DNA of 64,000 nucleotides from Bermanella sp049115935 (GTDB taxonomy: Bacteria; Pseudomonadota; Gammaproteobacteria; Pseudomonadales; Oceanobacteraceae): assembly GCA_049115935.1 (NCBI GenBank), contig JAGDZK010000006.1:1-64000 (forward strand), given 5' to 3'. Position numbers and translations under genes: made by a program. The notes under the pieces are model-generated. The model was not told the origin of the DNA. It ran no database searches and saw nothing but the letters and a program-made list of their open reading frames with translations. Below, piece by piece: positions 16,114 to 25,893 of the stretch (position 1 is its first letter; each line of letters opens with the position of its first letter).

Positions 16114-19100
16114 ATGACAGCAGATAGAGTGCCCTTAGAGCGCAAATTTTCTCCAGTACAAAAAGAAGTGTCTGGCACTCCAGGTCGCTCTACACAGTGG
16201 GATTGGAACTCACCCGTTGGCAAGAAAAGCTGGGTCGATATAGAGACCTTTTTTAGGGTTGTGATCCTTTCCGATGGAGGGGCAGGCAAGACCTATGAAT
16301 TTGAATCTCATGCTAAAGCAATCTCAGAAAATGGGCGTAACTCTTTCTTTATTCGTCTTGAATATATTGAGGATGACTTAGGTCATGCATTTGAATTTGG
16401 GACTAATGATGAGTTCGAAAGGTGGTTATCAGGTGAAGATGAAGCGTGGTTTTTTCTGGACTCTGTTGATGAGGCTCGATTGGAAAGCCCAAAAGCTTTT
16501 GAAAGAGCAATTAGATGTTTTTCGAAACAAATCAGAGCAGGTATTAAGCGAGCGCATATCTTTGTCAGTGCGAGGCCTTATTCGTGGCGATTTAAGTCAG
16601 ACCTAGAGATTGTCAATAGGTGGCTTTCCTTCCCCAAGTCGAAAACCCTTAGTGAAGATGCTTCAAGCGTTTCTGAAATCGATGACGTTAAGCTCGATGA
16701 ACTTCATATCTTTAGTCTTGAGCCTTTAAGCTTAAAAGATGTAAAGCAATTTTCTAATCATCGAGGTGTTAAGGAGATTGAGCTATTTATCCAAGCAATT
16801 GAAAGAGCCAATTTAATTGAAATGGCTGCTAGGCCATTTGATCTAGATGGGTTAATACAAAAATGGAATGATGATCAGTGTTTAGGTACCCGCTTAGAGT
16901 TGATACAACACCATATTGATAATCGACTTAAAGAAATTAGTCCCGATCGTGAATTCTATAGTAGCTTGAATTTACAGAAAGCAAGGCAGGGGGCTAGGCA
17001 GTTAGCTGCGGCTTTAGTTTTGTCTTCTCAGTCTTCTATTCAAATTCCTGATAATTATTATGACAGACCCGGTATTCAAGCTGCCAAGATATTGCCTGAA
17101 TGGACTCATAAAGACCTTAATGCTCTACTTAGCAGCGCACTTTTTGATGGTGTGCTTTACGGGGCGGTGAGATTTCGTCACAGGGAAATTCGTGAGTTAT
17201 TAGCGGCAGAGTGGTTTAGCGAATTACTTAAAAAAGGGAACTCTCGTACTCAAGTTGAGTCGCTAATTTTCAGGTCACAATACGGCCTAGAGTTTATCGC
17301 CCCCTTAATTCGCCCAGTTATGCCGTGGCTAATTCTTCTAGATCAACCTATTCGCCAACGAGCCTTAAGATTACGTCCTGAAATAGCCGTGGAAGGGGGG
17401 GATGTAGCTAGTTTGCCATTGGAAGATCGAATCAGCATTTTAAAAGGGGTTGTTCATCGGATTGCTAATGGCCTTGATGAGGGAGGTGTTGGGCACAATG
17501 AAGCGATTTTAAGGATTGCACTTCCGGATCTTACAGAAACAACAAAAGAGTTAGTTGCAGAGTATTACGATAATGATCACGCAATTTTTTATCTGGGGCG
17601 TTTGGCCTGGCAAGGAGAGATGCATGATTGTAGAAGTAGTTTCCTGCCTATCGCTTTGGACCCCAATAGGGAGGTTTTTGCGCGCATTGCTGCTATTAGA
17701 GCAGTAAAGATAAACACAGAGGCTGAAGCGGCGGAAGCTATCTGGTCAAAAATTAGTGCGAAGGAATCGCAACTGCCACGTCGTTTGTTAGCTGAGTTGG
17801 TAGAGAACACATCTTTTTCTGAGAGCACCCTCCCCTTATTAATTGATTCCATTGGTAAAGTAGAGGCTTATTCTCGAAATAATGCGTCTGGCTTAACCTA
17901 TGCAGTTGAGCAGTTCATAGATCAGTCTAGCGAGATATGTGGTGAGAGCTTGCTATTCAATGCTATTAAAGGAGTCGGTGATTACTTAAAAAGAGAGCCT
18001 TATGTTGATAGACATGAATGCAAAATATCAGCTGAATTTGTTTGGTTGGTTCCTATTGCGAAAAAGCTGATTTCCTTACTATTGAAAATGAGAGCGCCAT
18101 CAAGTTTTGAAGAGCCTGTATTTTCAACTTTGCTGACATTAATAACTATGCCGAAAGAAGGGTTAGACGGTATTGAACTTGAAGAAGATCCATTATCCAA
18201 GTCAGTGTCTGATTGGAAAGAGTTTAATGATGAATGGTTTTGGTTCAGTGTATCACAAATTTCGAAAGAACAAATTAATAAAGGCAAAAGGTATCCTAAT
18301 TACTTTTTAGTTGAATTTAAAAGCCGTTATTGGAGTTTCTCCCCTGGTGATTTCGATAGGGTTATAAAAATGGTGGAAGACCGAGATAACCTAGATGAAA
18401 AAGGGATGGCTTTATCTCTTGCTTTCAATCTTTATGGCAGGGCTGGTGGGTTAAGTGAAGACTTAGAAAAACTTTATGGCGTAACTAAAGACTATGCTGA
18501 ATTAAGTGAGAGATTAAATAGGTGGCTTAATCCTGTCGAATCTGAAGAAGAGAAAAGGTTTAAAGCGGAAGAAGCAGCTAGAAAGCTCGAGAGAGATACA
18601 AAAAAGGCGAAAGAAAATGAGGGTCGAGAAAAGTGGATTAGTGGGCTTAAATTAGACCCAAATAGACTTCGTGAATATAGCGAGCTGGATAAAGGAGAGT
18701 GGGTGAATGATCATGTTTGGCTTTTTTGGGAGTTAAGCAGAGTAGAGAAACGGCAATGTAGTAGTGGGCTTAATGGCAATTGGCGTGTTCTGGTTGATCT
18801 TTTCGGGGATGAGGTTGCTATGGCATTTAGGGATGCTGCAATTAAGATCTGGCGAAACTTCAAACCTGAATTACTATCAGAAGGTGGGGATCTTAGTACT
18901 AGGCTATATAAACAGTCTTTTGCCATGTTTGGTCTTGAGTGTGAATTTAATGATGTAAATTTTGACCTAAAAAAGTTTTCTCAATCTGAGGTTTGTAATG
19001 CGTTAAGGTATGTACCACATGAGCTAAATAACTTGCCACCGTGGTTTCAAAAATTGTATTTGCTATATCCTGTTGAGTCCCTGGAGTTTGTGATGCAAGA

Positions 19101-20415
19101 GTTGCTTTACGAGCTGAGTCATCATGATGGCAAGAGTGATAAGTCATATTTGCTATATAAAATCTACAACCATGCCGGTTGGCTACATAAGGATTTAGTA
19201 GCACCATTGACGAGTTGGCTTAGTTCTAATGATTTAAGTCACCGCAAATATTTGGGTCAGGTATTTTCCATCCTTATTAACGGAGGAGTGTCTCCTCAGT
19301 GGGTTCGTGAATATGCTTTAGTGCACTTAGATAAAGCAGAGGCCGAGATACGACCTTTCTTGTGTGCCTTATTGGTAGACGCGGATGCCAGTGAAGGTAT
19401 CCCTAGACTAGACAGATGGCTTTCAAGCCTAAGCGCTTCAATAGCAGTTGAAGCCGCTCAAAGTTTTATCAATTGTTTGTGTGGCGATAAATATGAGCAA
19501 GATGCAAAATTCAATCATTATAAGACGCCCCGTTACCTGAAGGAGTTGTATTTACTTATGCTCAGGTTCATTCGCCTGGAAGATGATATCAATAGAGTTG
19601 GGTCAGGGGTTTATAGCCCCGGGCCTAGAGACTTTGCTCAAGATGCACGGGATAAATTGAAAGGTGACTTATTTGATATTCCTGGCAAGGAAACTTTTCA
19701 GGCTCTTTTAGAGATTGCAGCGAGCCATAAAAGTGAGTACCTGAAGAAATCGGTCGAATTAAGTGCCTATAAGCGTGCAGAGTTAGATTCTGATATGCAT
19801 AAATGGGCAGTTTTAGATATACATGATTTTTCTGAAACGCTTGAACGAACACCTTCAACACATAAGGAGATGTTTGATCTGGCAGTATTACGGTTGACTG
19901 ATTACAAGAATTGGCTTGAGCGAGGTGACGATAGCCAAGCATCTCTTTTACAGCGAGTAGAGGTAGAAGATGAAATGAGAAAGCCAATTGCCTATTGGCT
20001 AAATCAACATTCTCATTCTCGTTACCATTGCAGTGAGGAAGCCCCTTTAGCAAATGACCAAAGGCCAGATATTCGATTCATGAATAATCAAATTTCTAAC
20101 GCTGTTCCTGTCGAGTTAAAACTCCTTGATAAAGGTTGGAGCGGACCTAGCCTGTGTGAGCGATTACGGAATCAACTTGTAGGTGATTACTTGCGAGAGG
20201 ACGGTTCAACTTGTGGTGTTTTTCTATTGGTTTGGCAGGGGCGAGAACAAGAGAGCCGTAACTGGATGATTGGTCATAAGAAGGTTGGGATAAATGACCT
20301 TCAAAGTGCTTTAGAGAATTATTGGCAAGGTATTTCCTCAGACTATCCTGGTGTGGAGGCAATAGAAATCATTGTAATTGACCTAACCGTAAGAGGGACG
20401 AAATCAGAGCATTAG
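16114..20415 (+). CDS. STAND/NACHT-like P-loop ATPase with C-terminal PD-(D/E)xK-type nuclease signature
   Basis: A 1,433-residue protein. Near the N-terminus lie Walker A (SDGGAGKT, residues 53-60), Walker B (WFFLDSVDEA, about 112-121) and sensor IFVSARP (149-155), the layout of NACHT-type STAND ATPases. A long, mostly helical middle (about 300-1250, HEAT-like) follows, with a charged helix EEEKRFKAEEAARKLERD near 810-830. The last about 120 residues carry RPDIRF (Asp1319), VPVELKLLD (Glu1334, Lys1336) and NQLVGDYL, a plausible PD-(D/E)xK nuclease core. The logic (sensor repeats, ATPase switch, nuclease effector) is that of phage-sensing defence proteins, but the nuclease is C-terminal, unlike Avs3/Avs4. 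It converges with the next gene, 7 bp between stops. Function is inferred. Confidence 0.7.
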   Translation: MTADRVPLERKFSPVQKEVSGTPGRSTQWDWNSPVGKKSWVDIETFFRVVILSDGGAGKTYEFESHAKAISENGRNSFFIRLEYIEDDLGHAFEFGTNDEFERWLSGEDEAWFFLDSVDEARLESPKAFERAIRCFSKQIRAGIKRAHIFVSARPYSWRFKSDLEIVNRWLSFPKSKTLSEDASSVSEIDDVKLDELHIFSLEPLSLKDVKQFSNHRGVKEIELFIQAIERANLIEMAARPFDLDGLIQKWNDDQCLGTRLELIQHHIDNRLKEISPDREFYSSLNLQKARQGARQLAAALVLSSQSSIQIPDNYYDRPGIQAAKILPEWTHKDLNALLSSALFDGVLYGAVRFRHREIRELLAAEWFSELLKKGNSRTQVESLIFRSQYGLEFIAPLIRPVMPWLILLDQPIRQRALRLRPEIAVEGGDVASLPLEDRISILKGVVHRIANGLDEGGVGHNEAILRIALPDLTETTKELVAEYYDNDHAIFYLGRLAWQGEMHDCRSSFLPIALDPNREVFARIAAIRAVKINTEAEAAEAIWSKISAKESQLPRRLLAELVENTSFSESTLPLLIDSIGKVEAYSRNNASGLTYAVEQFIDQSSEICGESLLFNAIKGVGDYLKREPYVDRHECKISAEFVWLVPIAKKLISLLLKMRAPSSFEEPVFSTLLTLITMPKEGLDGIELEEDPLSKSVSDWKEFNDEWFWFSVSQISKEQINKGKRYPNYFLVEFKSRYWSFSPGDFDRVIKMVEDRDNLDEKGMALSLAFNLYGRAGGLSEDLEKLYGVTKDYAELSERLNRWLNPVESEEEKRFKAEEAARKLERDTKKAKENEGREKWISGLKLDPNRLREYSELDKGEWVNDHVWLFWELSRVEKRQCSSGLNGNWRVLVDLFGDEVAMAFRDAAIKIWRNFKPELLSEGGDLSTRLYKQSFAMFGLECEFNDVNFDLKKFSQSEVCNALRYVPHELNNLPPWFQKLYLLYPVESLEFVMQELLYELSHHDGKSDKSYLLYKIYNHAGWLHKDLVAPLTSWLSSNDLSHRKYLGQVFSILINGGVSPQWVREYALVHLDKAEAEIRPFLCALLVDADASEGIPRLDRWLSSLSASIAVEAAQSFINCLCGDKYEQDAKFNHYKTPRYLKELYLLMLRFIRLEDDINRVGSGVYSPGPRDFAQDARDKLKGDLFDIPGKETFQALLEIAASHKSEYLKKSVELSAYKRAELDSDMHKWAVLDIHDFSETLERTPSTHKEMFDLAVLRLTDYKNWLERGDDSQASLLQRVEVEDEMRKPIAYWLNQHSHSRYHCSEEAPLANDQRPDIRFMNNQISNAVPVELKLLDKGWSGPSLCERLRNQLVGDYLREDGSTCGVFLLVWQGREQESRNWMIGHKKVGINDLQSALENYWQGISSDYPGVEAIEIIVIDLTVRGTKSEH

Positions 20416-20422
20416 TGCTCTA

Positions 20423-21070
20423 TTATTTGTTGATATCAATAGTAACAAGAAAGATTTTTTGCACGGGCTTAAAAGTGCTTTCTAGGCAATAGTGCTTGTA
20501 AACGGAAAAACGTCTAAAGCCTTCTAGGACTTCAAGTGGTCTTGCGGGCTCATAACCTCTCAATAGGTAGCCTTCTGGCAAGGACTTTGTGTGAAGTATG
20601 ATTGGTCTACCTGGCCATTTCTTATGTTCTGTTAAGTACTCTAGAATACGTTTCATTGGAGCTTCAGGGTCAGTCATGACTCTAAGCTGGTAGTCCCGGT
20701 CATTAAGCTGCTCTAGATTTTTGTCTACAGGTGAATTTCGCTGAACCTCATACGTCTCTATATGGCTTCTTGAGATTTGCTTCTTGTGTATATTAAAAAA
20801 TTCAATAGGCAGCTCGATAAAGTCTTCTATACAGGCATTGTGATCATACAGCCATGTACGGACGACTTCTTTTGGTAAATTGGGTAAAAGCCTTCTGATT
20901 CTTTTTATATAGTTGGTGGAGCTTTCATCTTCGCTTAGTTTGTTTAAGGCTTCCGAAAGGTATTTTTGTCTTACCTGATTCGGAAACTTTCTTTCTACTA
21001 TCTTTAGGTGTCTATCTAGTAATAGTTTGCTCACCCAATACTCCTTTGGGTTTAGTCCTTTCAAGCTCAT
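20423..21070 (-). CDS. Hypothetical protein, possibly ParB-like at the C-terminus
   Basis: A 215-residue protein with no secure family. The first half is helical and basic (RLLPNLPKEVVRTWLYDHNACIEDF). The second half includes PIILHTKSLPEGYLLRGYEP, then PLEVLEGFRRFSVYKHY, which recalls the ParB/sulfiredoxin-type nucleotide-binding core in which a substrate strand is followed by LxEGxRR. The ribosome site AGGGG is well placed. It is 21 bp downstream of the ApeA-like gene on the same strand and so is probably its operon partner. Confidence 0.5.
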   Translation of the reverse strand: MSLKGLNPKEYWVSKLLLDRHLKIVERKFPNQVRQKYLSEALNKLSEDESSTNYIKRIRRLLPNLPKEVVRTWLYDHNACIEDFIELPIEFFNIHKKQISRSHIETYEVQRNSPVDKNLEQLNDRDYQLRVMTDPEAPMKRILEYLTEHKKWPGRPIILHTKSLPEGYLLRGYEPARPLEVLEGFRRFSVYKHYCLESTFKPVQKIFLVTIDINK

Positions 21071-21091
21071 AAGAAAGCCCCTGTATTCGTA

Positions 21092-22813
21092 CTATTTATT
21101 ATCTTCGGCTTTAAATTGAAGTTGTCTACTGACAAGTTTCGCGATTTGATCTGGTGGATCTATAATGATTACACTGTGAAGCTGGTGAGTACAGCCTTTA
21201 TTTTCAAAATAGGCGCTTGAGTAATACATTATCCTACTGTAGTTAAATTCAAGGATGCTGGCTAAATAGTCTAAATCATCAGGGTATTTACACGCTTTTC
21301 CTTTCTCTTTATTTTTGAGATTATCTGTCAGTTTTTTTTCGAACTGGAAGCTTTCTTGTTTGGCATCATAGGTCAAAACCTTACTATATATGCCGATTTC
21401 TTCTTTTAGTTTAGAAAGGTTTTCATCTGAAACAGTTATAAAAGGCGTTTTCCCTGCTATGCGATCAAGGGCCACTTTGTTGATGTTCGCTTCTCGTGCA
21501 ATTGGATGCCACAGTGGGTAGCTGAGGTCTATAAAATCGTTATTGGATATACCTAAGTCCTTGTGTGCTAGATATAGTAAGAGTAGCAGTAGCTTGTTCT
21601 TTATGATCATTTCACTAGTTATAAAGTGCTCTTCTTTTGGCTCGGGGTTCTGACCGTGAAATGCTTTATTTCTGATATTAATAATGTGGTTAAGGTCATC
21701 TTTATTTAGATCGAAAATGGAGAATATTTTTTCTGGTATGCTTTTTATGAGTTCATTTAGCCTGTCCTTAAATGTCGGTACGTTAGTGTTTTTCATGCTT
21801 TTTATATATTCTTCAACGATTGGTCGAAGTGCGTGATCTTGAAGAGTGGGATTATTGAAGAAGGTATTAACACTCTTTAGTAGTTCTGATTTTAGAGCTC
21901 TGAAGTTTGAGGGTTGAAGTTTATTTGTATATGTCTTTTTTTTTCTATCTGAAAGTTCATCTAGAAGTGAAACTACGTTGGAGATTTCCATATCCCAGTA
22001 TCCATCACCTCTTAATGAACTTGCTAATCTAGCCCAGTGCTCTTTTCTTGTTTTTTTGTTTTCGTCAGAAAAGAAGCCATTTAGCACGTTGGACCAGTGA
22101 TTCCCATTCTTCAAGCTTCCTTTTGGCAGCAGGTAATCCATTCGCGTCAGATCTAAAGGTGCTTGTTGATAATAGAAGTTAGGGTAAAGTCTAAAGCTTG
22201 TTTTATCTGACAAGACTTCAATAAACCGGATAGCTTCTGGTTGCCCCATTAGGATACTCATTAGCGTTTGGAGTTCATTTGCGTGGGAGTGAATATGATC
22301 AAGGCTTTGAGCATTTTGATATTCAACGCTTATGACATGGAAGCTATCAATTTCAGTTATATCATGCCTCTCCCCTTGCTTTTTTTTGTATCGGTACTGG
22401 GTATAGATTCGAAATGGCTCTACGCTTGAGGTGATGTTTTCATCAAAACAGGATTCTCTTGCTTTCAGAATTAAGTCGTCTTTAGCTTGCTCAAATTTTT
22501 TTCCACCATCAAGCCATTGTGAACTCAATTCAAAGCGTACATTAAATCCTTTGAAATGGGTTGAGTTTGTTTTACCTGAAAGAATGTACCTAGGATAAAC
22601 TTCAGTACCATATACATTGGCATGAAAAAAAGTTAACCAAGTAGATCCGCATAACCATGTACTATGCTCCAAGAAATTTAAGCTTAATCTCTCTTTTAAT
22701 GTGACTCTAGCGGAGTTTTTTGGTGATAAATGTAGCTCTCCATGTATGGTATTACCGTTTATTTCGCATTCGGTCGACTTAGTTAAAGTTGTTGTAAAGT
22801 CAAGAATCAACAT
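21092..22813 (-). CDS. ApeA-like HEPN-domain protein, probable anti-phage effector
   Basis: A 573-residue protein. The N-terminal about 170 residues form a strand-rich domain (INGNTIHGELHLSPKNSARV, then HFKGFNVRFELSSQWLDGG) resembling the ApeA N-terminal domain. The middle and C-terminal parts are helical, with the HEPN ribonuclease signature R-x4-H as Arg381-NKAF-His386 (IINIRNKAFHGQNPE). ApeA proteins are HEPN-based abortive-infection effectors that act on host RNA when a phage is present. The ATG has AAGG 6 bases upstream. Neighbours on the same strand are the NxxKH protein upstream (35 bp) and the ParB-like protein downstream (21 bp). The HEPN motif is seen; membership in ApeA is by resemblance. 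Confidence 0.6.
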   Translation of the reverse strand: MLILDFTTTLTKSTECEINGNTIHGELHLSPKNSARVTLKERLSLNFLEHSTWLCGSTWLTFFHANVYGTEVYPRYILSGKTNSTHFKGFNVRFELSSQWLDGGKKFEQAKDDLILKARESCFDENITSSVEPFRIYTQYRYKKKQGERHDITEIDSFHVISVEYQNAQSLDHIHSHANELQTLMSILMGQPEAIRFIEVLSDKTSFRLYPNFYYQQAPLDLTRMDYLLPKGSLKNGNHWSNVLNGFFSDENKKTRKEHWARLASSLRGDGYWDMEISNVVSLLDELSDRKKKTYTNKLQPSNFRALKSELLKSVNTFFNNPTLQDHALRPIVEEYIKSMKNTNVPTFKDRLNELIKSIPEKIFSIFDLNKDDLNHIINIRNKAFHGQNPEPKEEHFITSEMIIKNKLLLLLLYLAHKDLGISNNDFIDLSYPLWHPIAREANINKVALDRIAGKTPFITVSDENLSKLKEEIGIYSKVLTYDAKQESFQFEKKLTDNLKNKEKGKACKYPDDLDYLASILEFNYSRIMYYSSAYFENKGCTHQLHSVIIIDPPDQIAKLVSRQLQFKAEDNK

Positions 22814-22848
22814 ATTGTGCCTTAAGCGCTTGGGGTTTCAAATGTATG

Positions 22849-23817
22849 TTAAGCATTTAGTTTATCGATTTCGAGAAGTATGTCACTGTAGAGGGGGGCT
22901 GACCAAGGTGCAAGTATTGCAGATGATCCCTTATACCAATCTAGATTTGGAGCTGATGGATTGTTCGGGCTGAAATACCTATGCTTGAGGTTGGCAAGGA
23001 TCATCTGTAACTTTTGTTCCCCATTTATCGAGGCCACGGAGATTTCACTTTCTGTGAATGTTTGACTTGGGTTTATTATAAGCTTATTGTCTTCGAGTAA
23101 TTTTGCGAACCATTTTGCGGGTTCTATTTCATCTGAGTCGAAGATGTATTCAGGAATATTTCTCCAGAAGTCGCAAATAGCGTTTGAAAAATCTAGTATC
23201 TGGCTATTTGATACTTCTAACCATTCTGGGTCTAAATGCTCTTTTAGGAGCTCGTTTTGTCCAGATCTTCCAAAATATTCAGGGAGTTTTTTTAATTCAT
23301 TGAATGAGCCTCCTTCGCCATGTTTGAAAGCATTGCAAACCATTCGGCATAAATCCAGTTTTGGGTAAAAAGCTTCTGCTTTTACATCCCAGCCTAAAGA
23401 TGAGATAAGTTGGATTAGCTCATCAAGAGTGGCTTTACTTACTCTTTTTATAACGTCCTCATTAACTCCCCAGTGTTTAATTTCATTGGTCATCCATTTT
23501 TTTAGATTTTGCTCCCATTTGTGATATATGCTGGCAACAACAGCAAGATGCATAACCCTTTTTAGGTCCTCAAGGGAAACTCCAAAGTCCATTGCGTACT
23601 CGTATGCTTGCTCTAAATGCGAACCTAGATCATCAGTCTCCGGATTAACATGTCGAGAAATCTTTTTTAGATATTCATTCCCATAATCATCAGCCTCCTG
23701 TTGTATGTTATCAAAAGCTTTTGCAAGCTTGCCTAAGGCCTGGTCGACGAAAAATGTTTGTTCTTCAATCAAGAGATCTTTGTGTCTAGACCAAAGATAA
23801 AGAAGTGGTTGTGACAT
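22849..23817 (-). CDS. Hypothetical helical protein with N-x-x-K-H motif, upstream of ApeA-like gene
   Basis: A 322-residue, mostly helical protein. Around residues 158-168 it has RMVCNAFKHGEGG, a HEPN-like N-x-x-K-H-G motif found in several abortive-infection and toxin proteins, preceded by a Trp/Lys-rich helix (YHKWEQNLKKWMTNEIKHW). The ATG at 23815-23817 is chosen (MSQPLLYLWSRHKDLL) with AGGGG upstream; a GTG 15 codons earlier has none. It lies 35 bp upstream of the ApeA-like gene, so the two probably act together, perhaps with one as partner or antitoxin. Function unknown. Confidence 0.55.
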   Translation of the reverse strand: MSQPLLYLWSRHKDLLIEEQTFFVDQALGKLAKAFDNIQQEADDYGNEYLKKISRHVNPETDDLGSHLEQAYEYAMDFGVSLEDLKRVMHLAVVASIYHKWEQNLKKWMTNEIKHWGVNEDVIKRVSKATLDELIQLISSLGWDVKAEAFYPKLDLCRMVCNAFKHGEGGSFNELKKLPEYFGRSGQNELLKEHLDPEWLEVSNSQILDFSNAICDFWRNIPEYIFDSDEIEPAKWFAKLLEDNKLIINPSQTFTESEISVASINGEQKLQMILANLKHRYFSPNNPSAPNLDWYKGSSAILAPWSAPLYSDILLEIDKLNA

Positions 23818-24023
23818 TAAAATGACCCCTAATAGCTGCAAGGCAAAGCTGGATAAAACCACGTCTCTGTGCTCCTGTAAACTTAGAAAAGTAGCATTGA
23901 GATCGTCGACTATGTTTAACAGGCCACTCCAGTGATGGCGTTAGTCATAAATCCAAGTGACTATTTTCAATTATCACATATTGTAAGAATAAACTACTCA
24001 GACCTTGTTTCTCCACTCAAAAT

Positions 24024-24908
24024 CTATAGATTTAATATTTTGTCTATATGAGTCTTAACTTCTTTGATTTCACTTATTAATTCGGGAATTTCAGATAATC
24101 TTAAATGTTGGGTATTTTCAATAAAATTTGTTCTGATGTTTGGGAAAAATTCTCTTTTGATTACCGAGAATGTTTCTTTAAAGCATGGCCGGAAGAGCAT
24201 CCATGAACCCAACTCCCTTATATACTCATCTCGAACACTACTAATTCTTGAGTAGTATGGAGATGAGGATATTCCACGGATTTTATTTAATATGAGGAAA
24301 AATAGTTTTTCTTCACTCGTTTCAATTTCTTGGATTTTTGTAAGGCACTCTTCTACTTTTTTTAGATTAGTAATTGTGGGAAATGTTTTGAAATCAATTA
24401 GGTCATCAATGTGATTGAATTCGGACTCTTTTTTGAATTTTGATAATGGAAGAGTTAGGGGGATTTCTCTTATTGTATGCCCTATTGAACGGGATTGTTG
24501 CTTAGGAGTAAGGCCGCCGATAGTAGTACTTATGTGACTGAATTGATTGTTTTCATCATCAATTTTAAAGCCGAAGCTTTTCCAGAAGTGTGTTCTAAGT
24601 AAATGGTTTTCCATTCCTTCATATCCAACACTGCTAAGTCTTCCATAAATTTTATAATTTGGTGGAAAATTGTCTTTTAATAATTCAGTTGCTATATTGA
24701 AAATAGATGTTCCAATTCCGCAATTCTTTTCAATGTTTCCATAAAAGTCGTCTATATCGATACACTCGTAATTGATTCCGAGATATAGCTTTTGGGAAAA
24801 GCTCTTATTGTTTTTTTTATACTTGGCTTTTACATCAATTGTTGAGCTAGATAGTGCGATTTTAAATGTCACGCCTCGGTATTGATATATATAAGATCCG
24901 TTTTCCAT
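24024..24908 (-). CDS. Hypothetical protein with a GNAT-like N-terminal half
   Basis: A 294-residue, AT-rich gene. The N-terminal 130 residues look like a GNAT acyltransferase fold: a strand pair, then NCGIGTSIFNIATELL in the position of the acetyl-CoA loop (R/Q-x-x-G-x-G), and HFWKSFGFKIDD at the usual motif B end. The C-terminal half is helical with no recognised domain. It is separated from the NxxKH gene by about 200 bp without a terminator. Whether it is an active acetyltransferase cannot be told. Confidence 0.5.
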   Translation of the reverse strand: MENGSYIYQYRGVTFKIALSSSTIDVKAKYKKNNKSFSQKLYLGINYECIDIDDFYGNIEKNCGIGTSIFNIATELLKDNFPPNYKIYGRLSSVGYEGMENHLLRTHFWKSFGFKIDDENNQFSHISTTIGGLTPKQQSRSIGHTIREIPLTLPLSKFKKESEFNHIDDLIDFKTFPTITNLKKVEECLTKIQEIETSEEKLFFLILNKIRGISSSPYYSRISSVRDEYIRELGSWMLFRPCFKETFSVIKREFFPNIRTNFIENTQHLRLSEIPELISEIKEVKTHIDKILNL

Positions 24909-24998
24909 TTTACATCTCTTGCGTGTGATGTTTATTAATTTTATCAGTTACTTAGATATGAAGCGGGCTAAAAAGATTCAGCCCGCTATGACAAGGTC

Positions 24999-25577
24999 TT
25001 AAGTAGCAATATTATTGTCGTAGTTTTCATTGCAAGCACGAACCAATTTAATATCCACATCTTTACAAACTAATCGCCTGCGATTGAACTTTTCAGGAAA
25101 ATACTCTTTAGCGAGTTTATCTGGAACGAGTGCAGTTCCATACCAGTTATGTAGCCAGCTAAGTAGCTGTTTGTTGTCCTCAACGACGTAAACGGGGCTA
25201 TGAAACAGCTTCCTTAATCCGTTTATACTTTTCTTGCCGTTGAGCGGACGAGGCTCTCTAACTTCTCTACCAATTTTATCGTAACCTATCCAGTGGCTAT
25301 AAAATCCAATTTTGGGGCCGATGTCCGCATAAATTTCATAGTAGGCTGTGTCTAAGCTAGGTTTAGCTGATTCGCAATATTTACGCATTAGCTTAAGGGA
25401 TATTTTACCAAACCTATCCGTAGGTAGATGTGATAATGATTTACGGAAATCATGAAAGTTATTAAAACCTAACTTTTGACTTTGTAAATCAAGTTTTTGA
25501 CAGTGGGTCAAATCTTCACTTTCATTGTTTTTAGCGAGATTTTTAAGTGTAGTGACGCATTCTTGAATTGCAAACAT
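24999..25577 (-). CDS. Hypothetical plasmid/island protein
   Basis: A 192-residue protein starting at the ATG of 25575-25577, where GGAG lies 6 bases upstream; the frame also opens 14 codons earlier without a ribosome site. The N-terminus (ECVTTLKNLAKNNESEDLTH, then KLGFNNFHDFRKSL) has the form of small island proteins that carry a helical 'lgfkNwhdl' segment. The rest, with GFYSHWIGYDKIGREVREPRP and a basic C-terminus, is not recognised. A good sigma70-like promoter lies 130-160 bp upstream. Confidence 0.55.
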   Translation of the reverse strand: MFAIQECVTTLKNLAKNNESEDLTHCQKLDLQSQKLGFNNFHDFRKSLSHLPTDRFGKISLKLMRKYCESAKPSLDTAYYEIYADIGPKIGFYSHWIGYDKIGREVREPRPLNGKKSINGLRKLFHSPVYVVEDNKQLLSWLHNWYGTALVPDKLAKEYFPEKFNRRRLVCKDVDIKLVRACNENYDNNIAT

Positions 25578-25709
25578 AGGTATACTCCGATAGCCATTAT
25601 ATTTATATATAACTTGCATGCTGCTTGCTTGGCTTCAAAGTAAGTAAAGGATAGTTTGTGTTATTGGTATTTCCCAACGCAGCAAGGAGGTTACCAGTAC
25701 CTAAAAGGA

Positions 25710-25737
25710 ATTTTATCAAAGATTAAATAGTTGTCAA
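25710..25737 (-). promoter_or_regulatory. Sigma70-like promoter
   Basis: On the minus strand, a perfect -35 TTGACA (25732-25737) and -10 TAAAAT (25710-25715) are separated by 16 bases. It should drive the hypothetical gene at 24999-25577 with a leader of about 125 bases. Apart from this, 25578-25893 shows no gene or repeat. Confidence 0.6.
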
Positions 25738-25893
25738 TGTAGCTTAACGGGAAAGCTGCTACACCTTTTGTATAGCTATAGCCTAAATACCTAGCTCTAA
25801 ATTTACCATTCTGATTACCTATGGGATTATTGGTTGTGTTGAAGCTCCTCGCCAAAGAATTTGTGAAGTTTTACATTGGAAATTAAGCAATAT

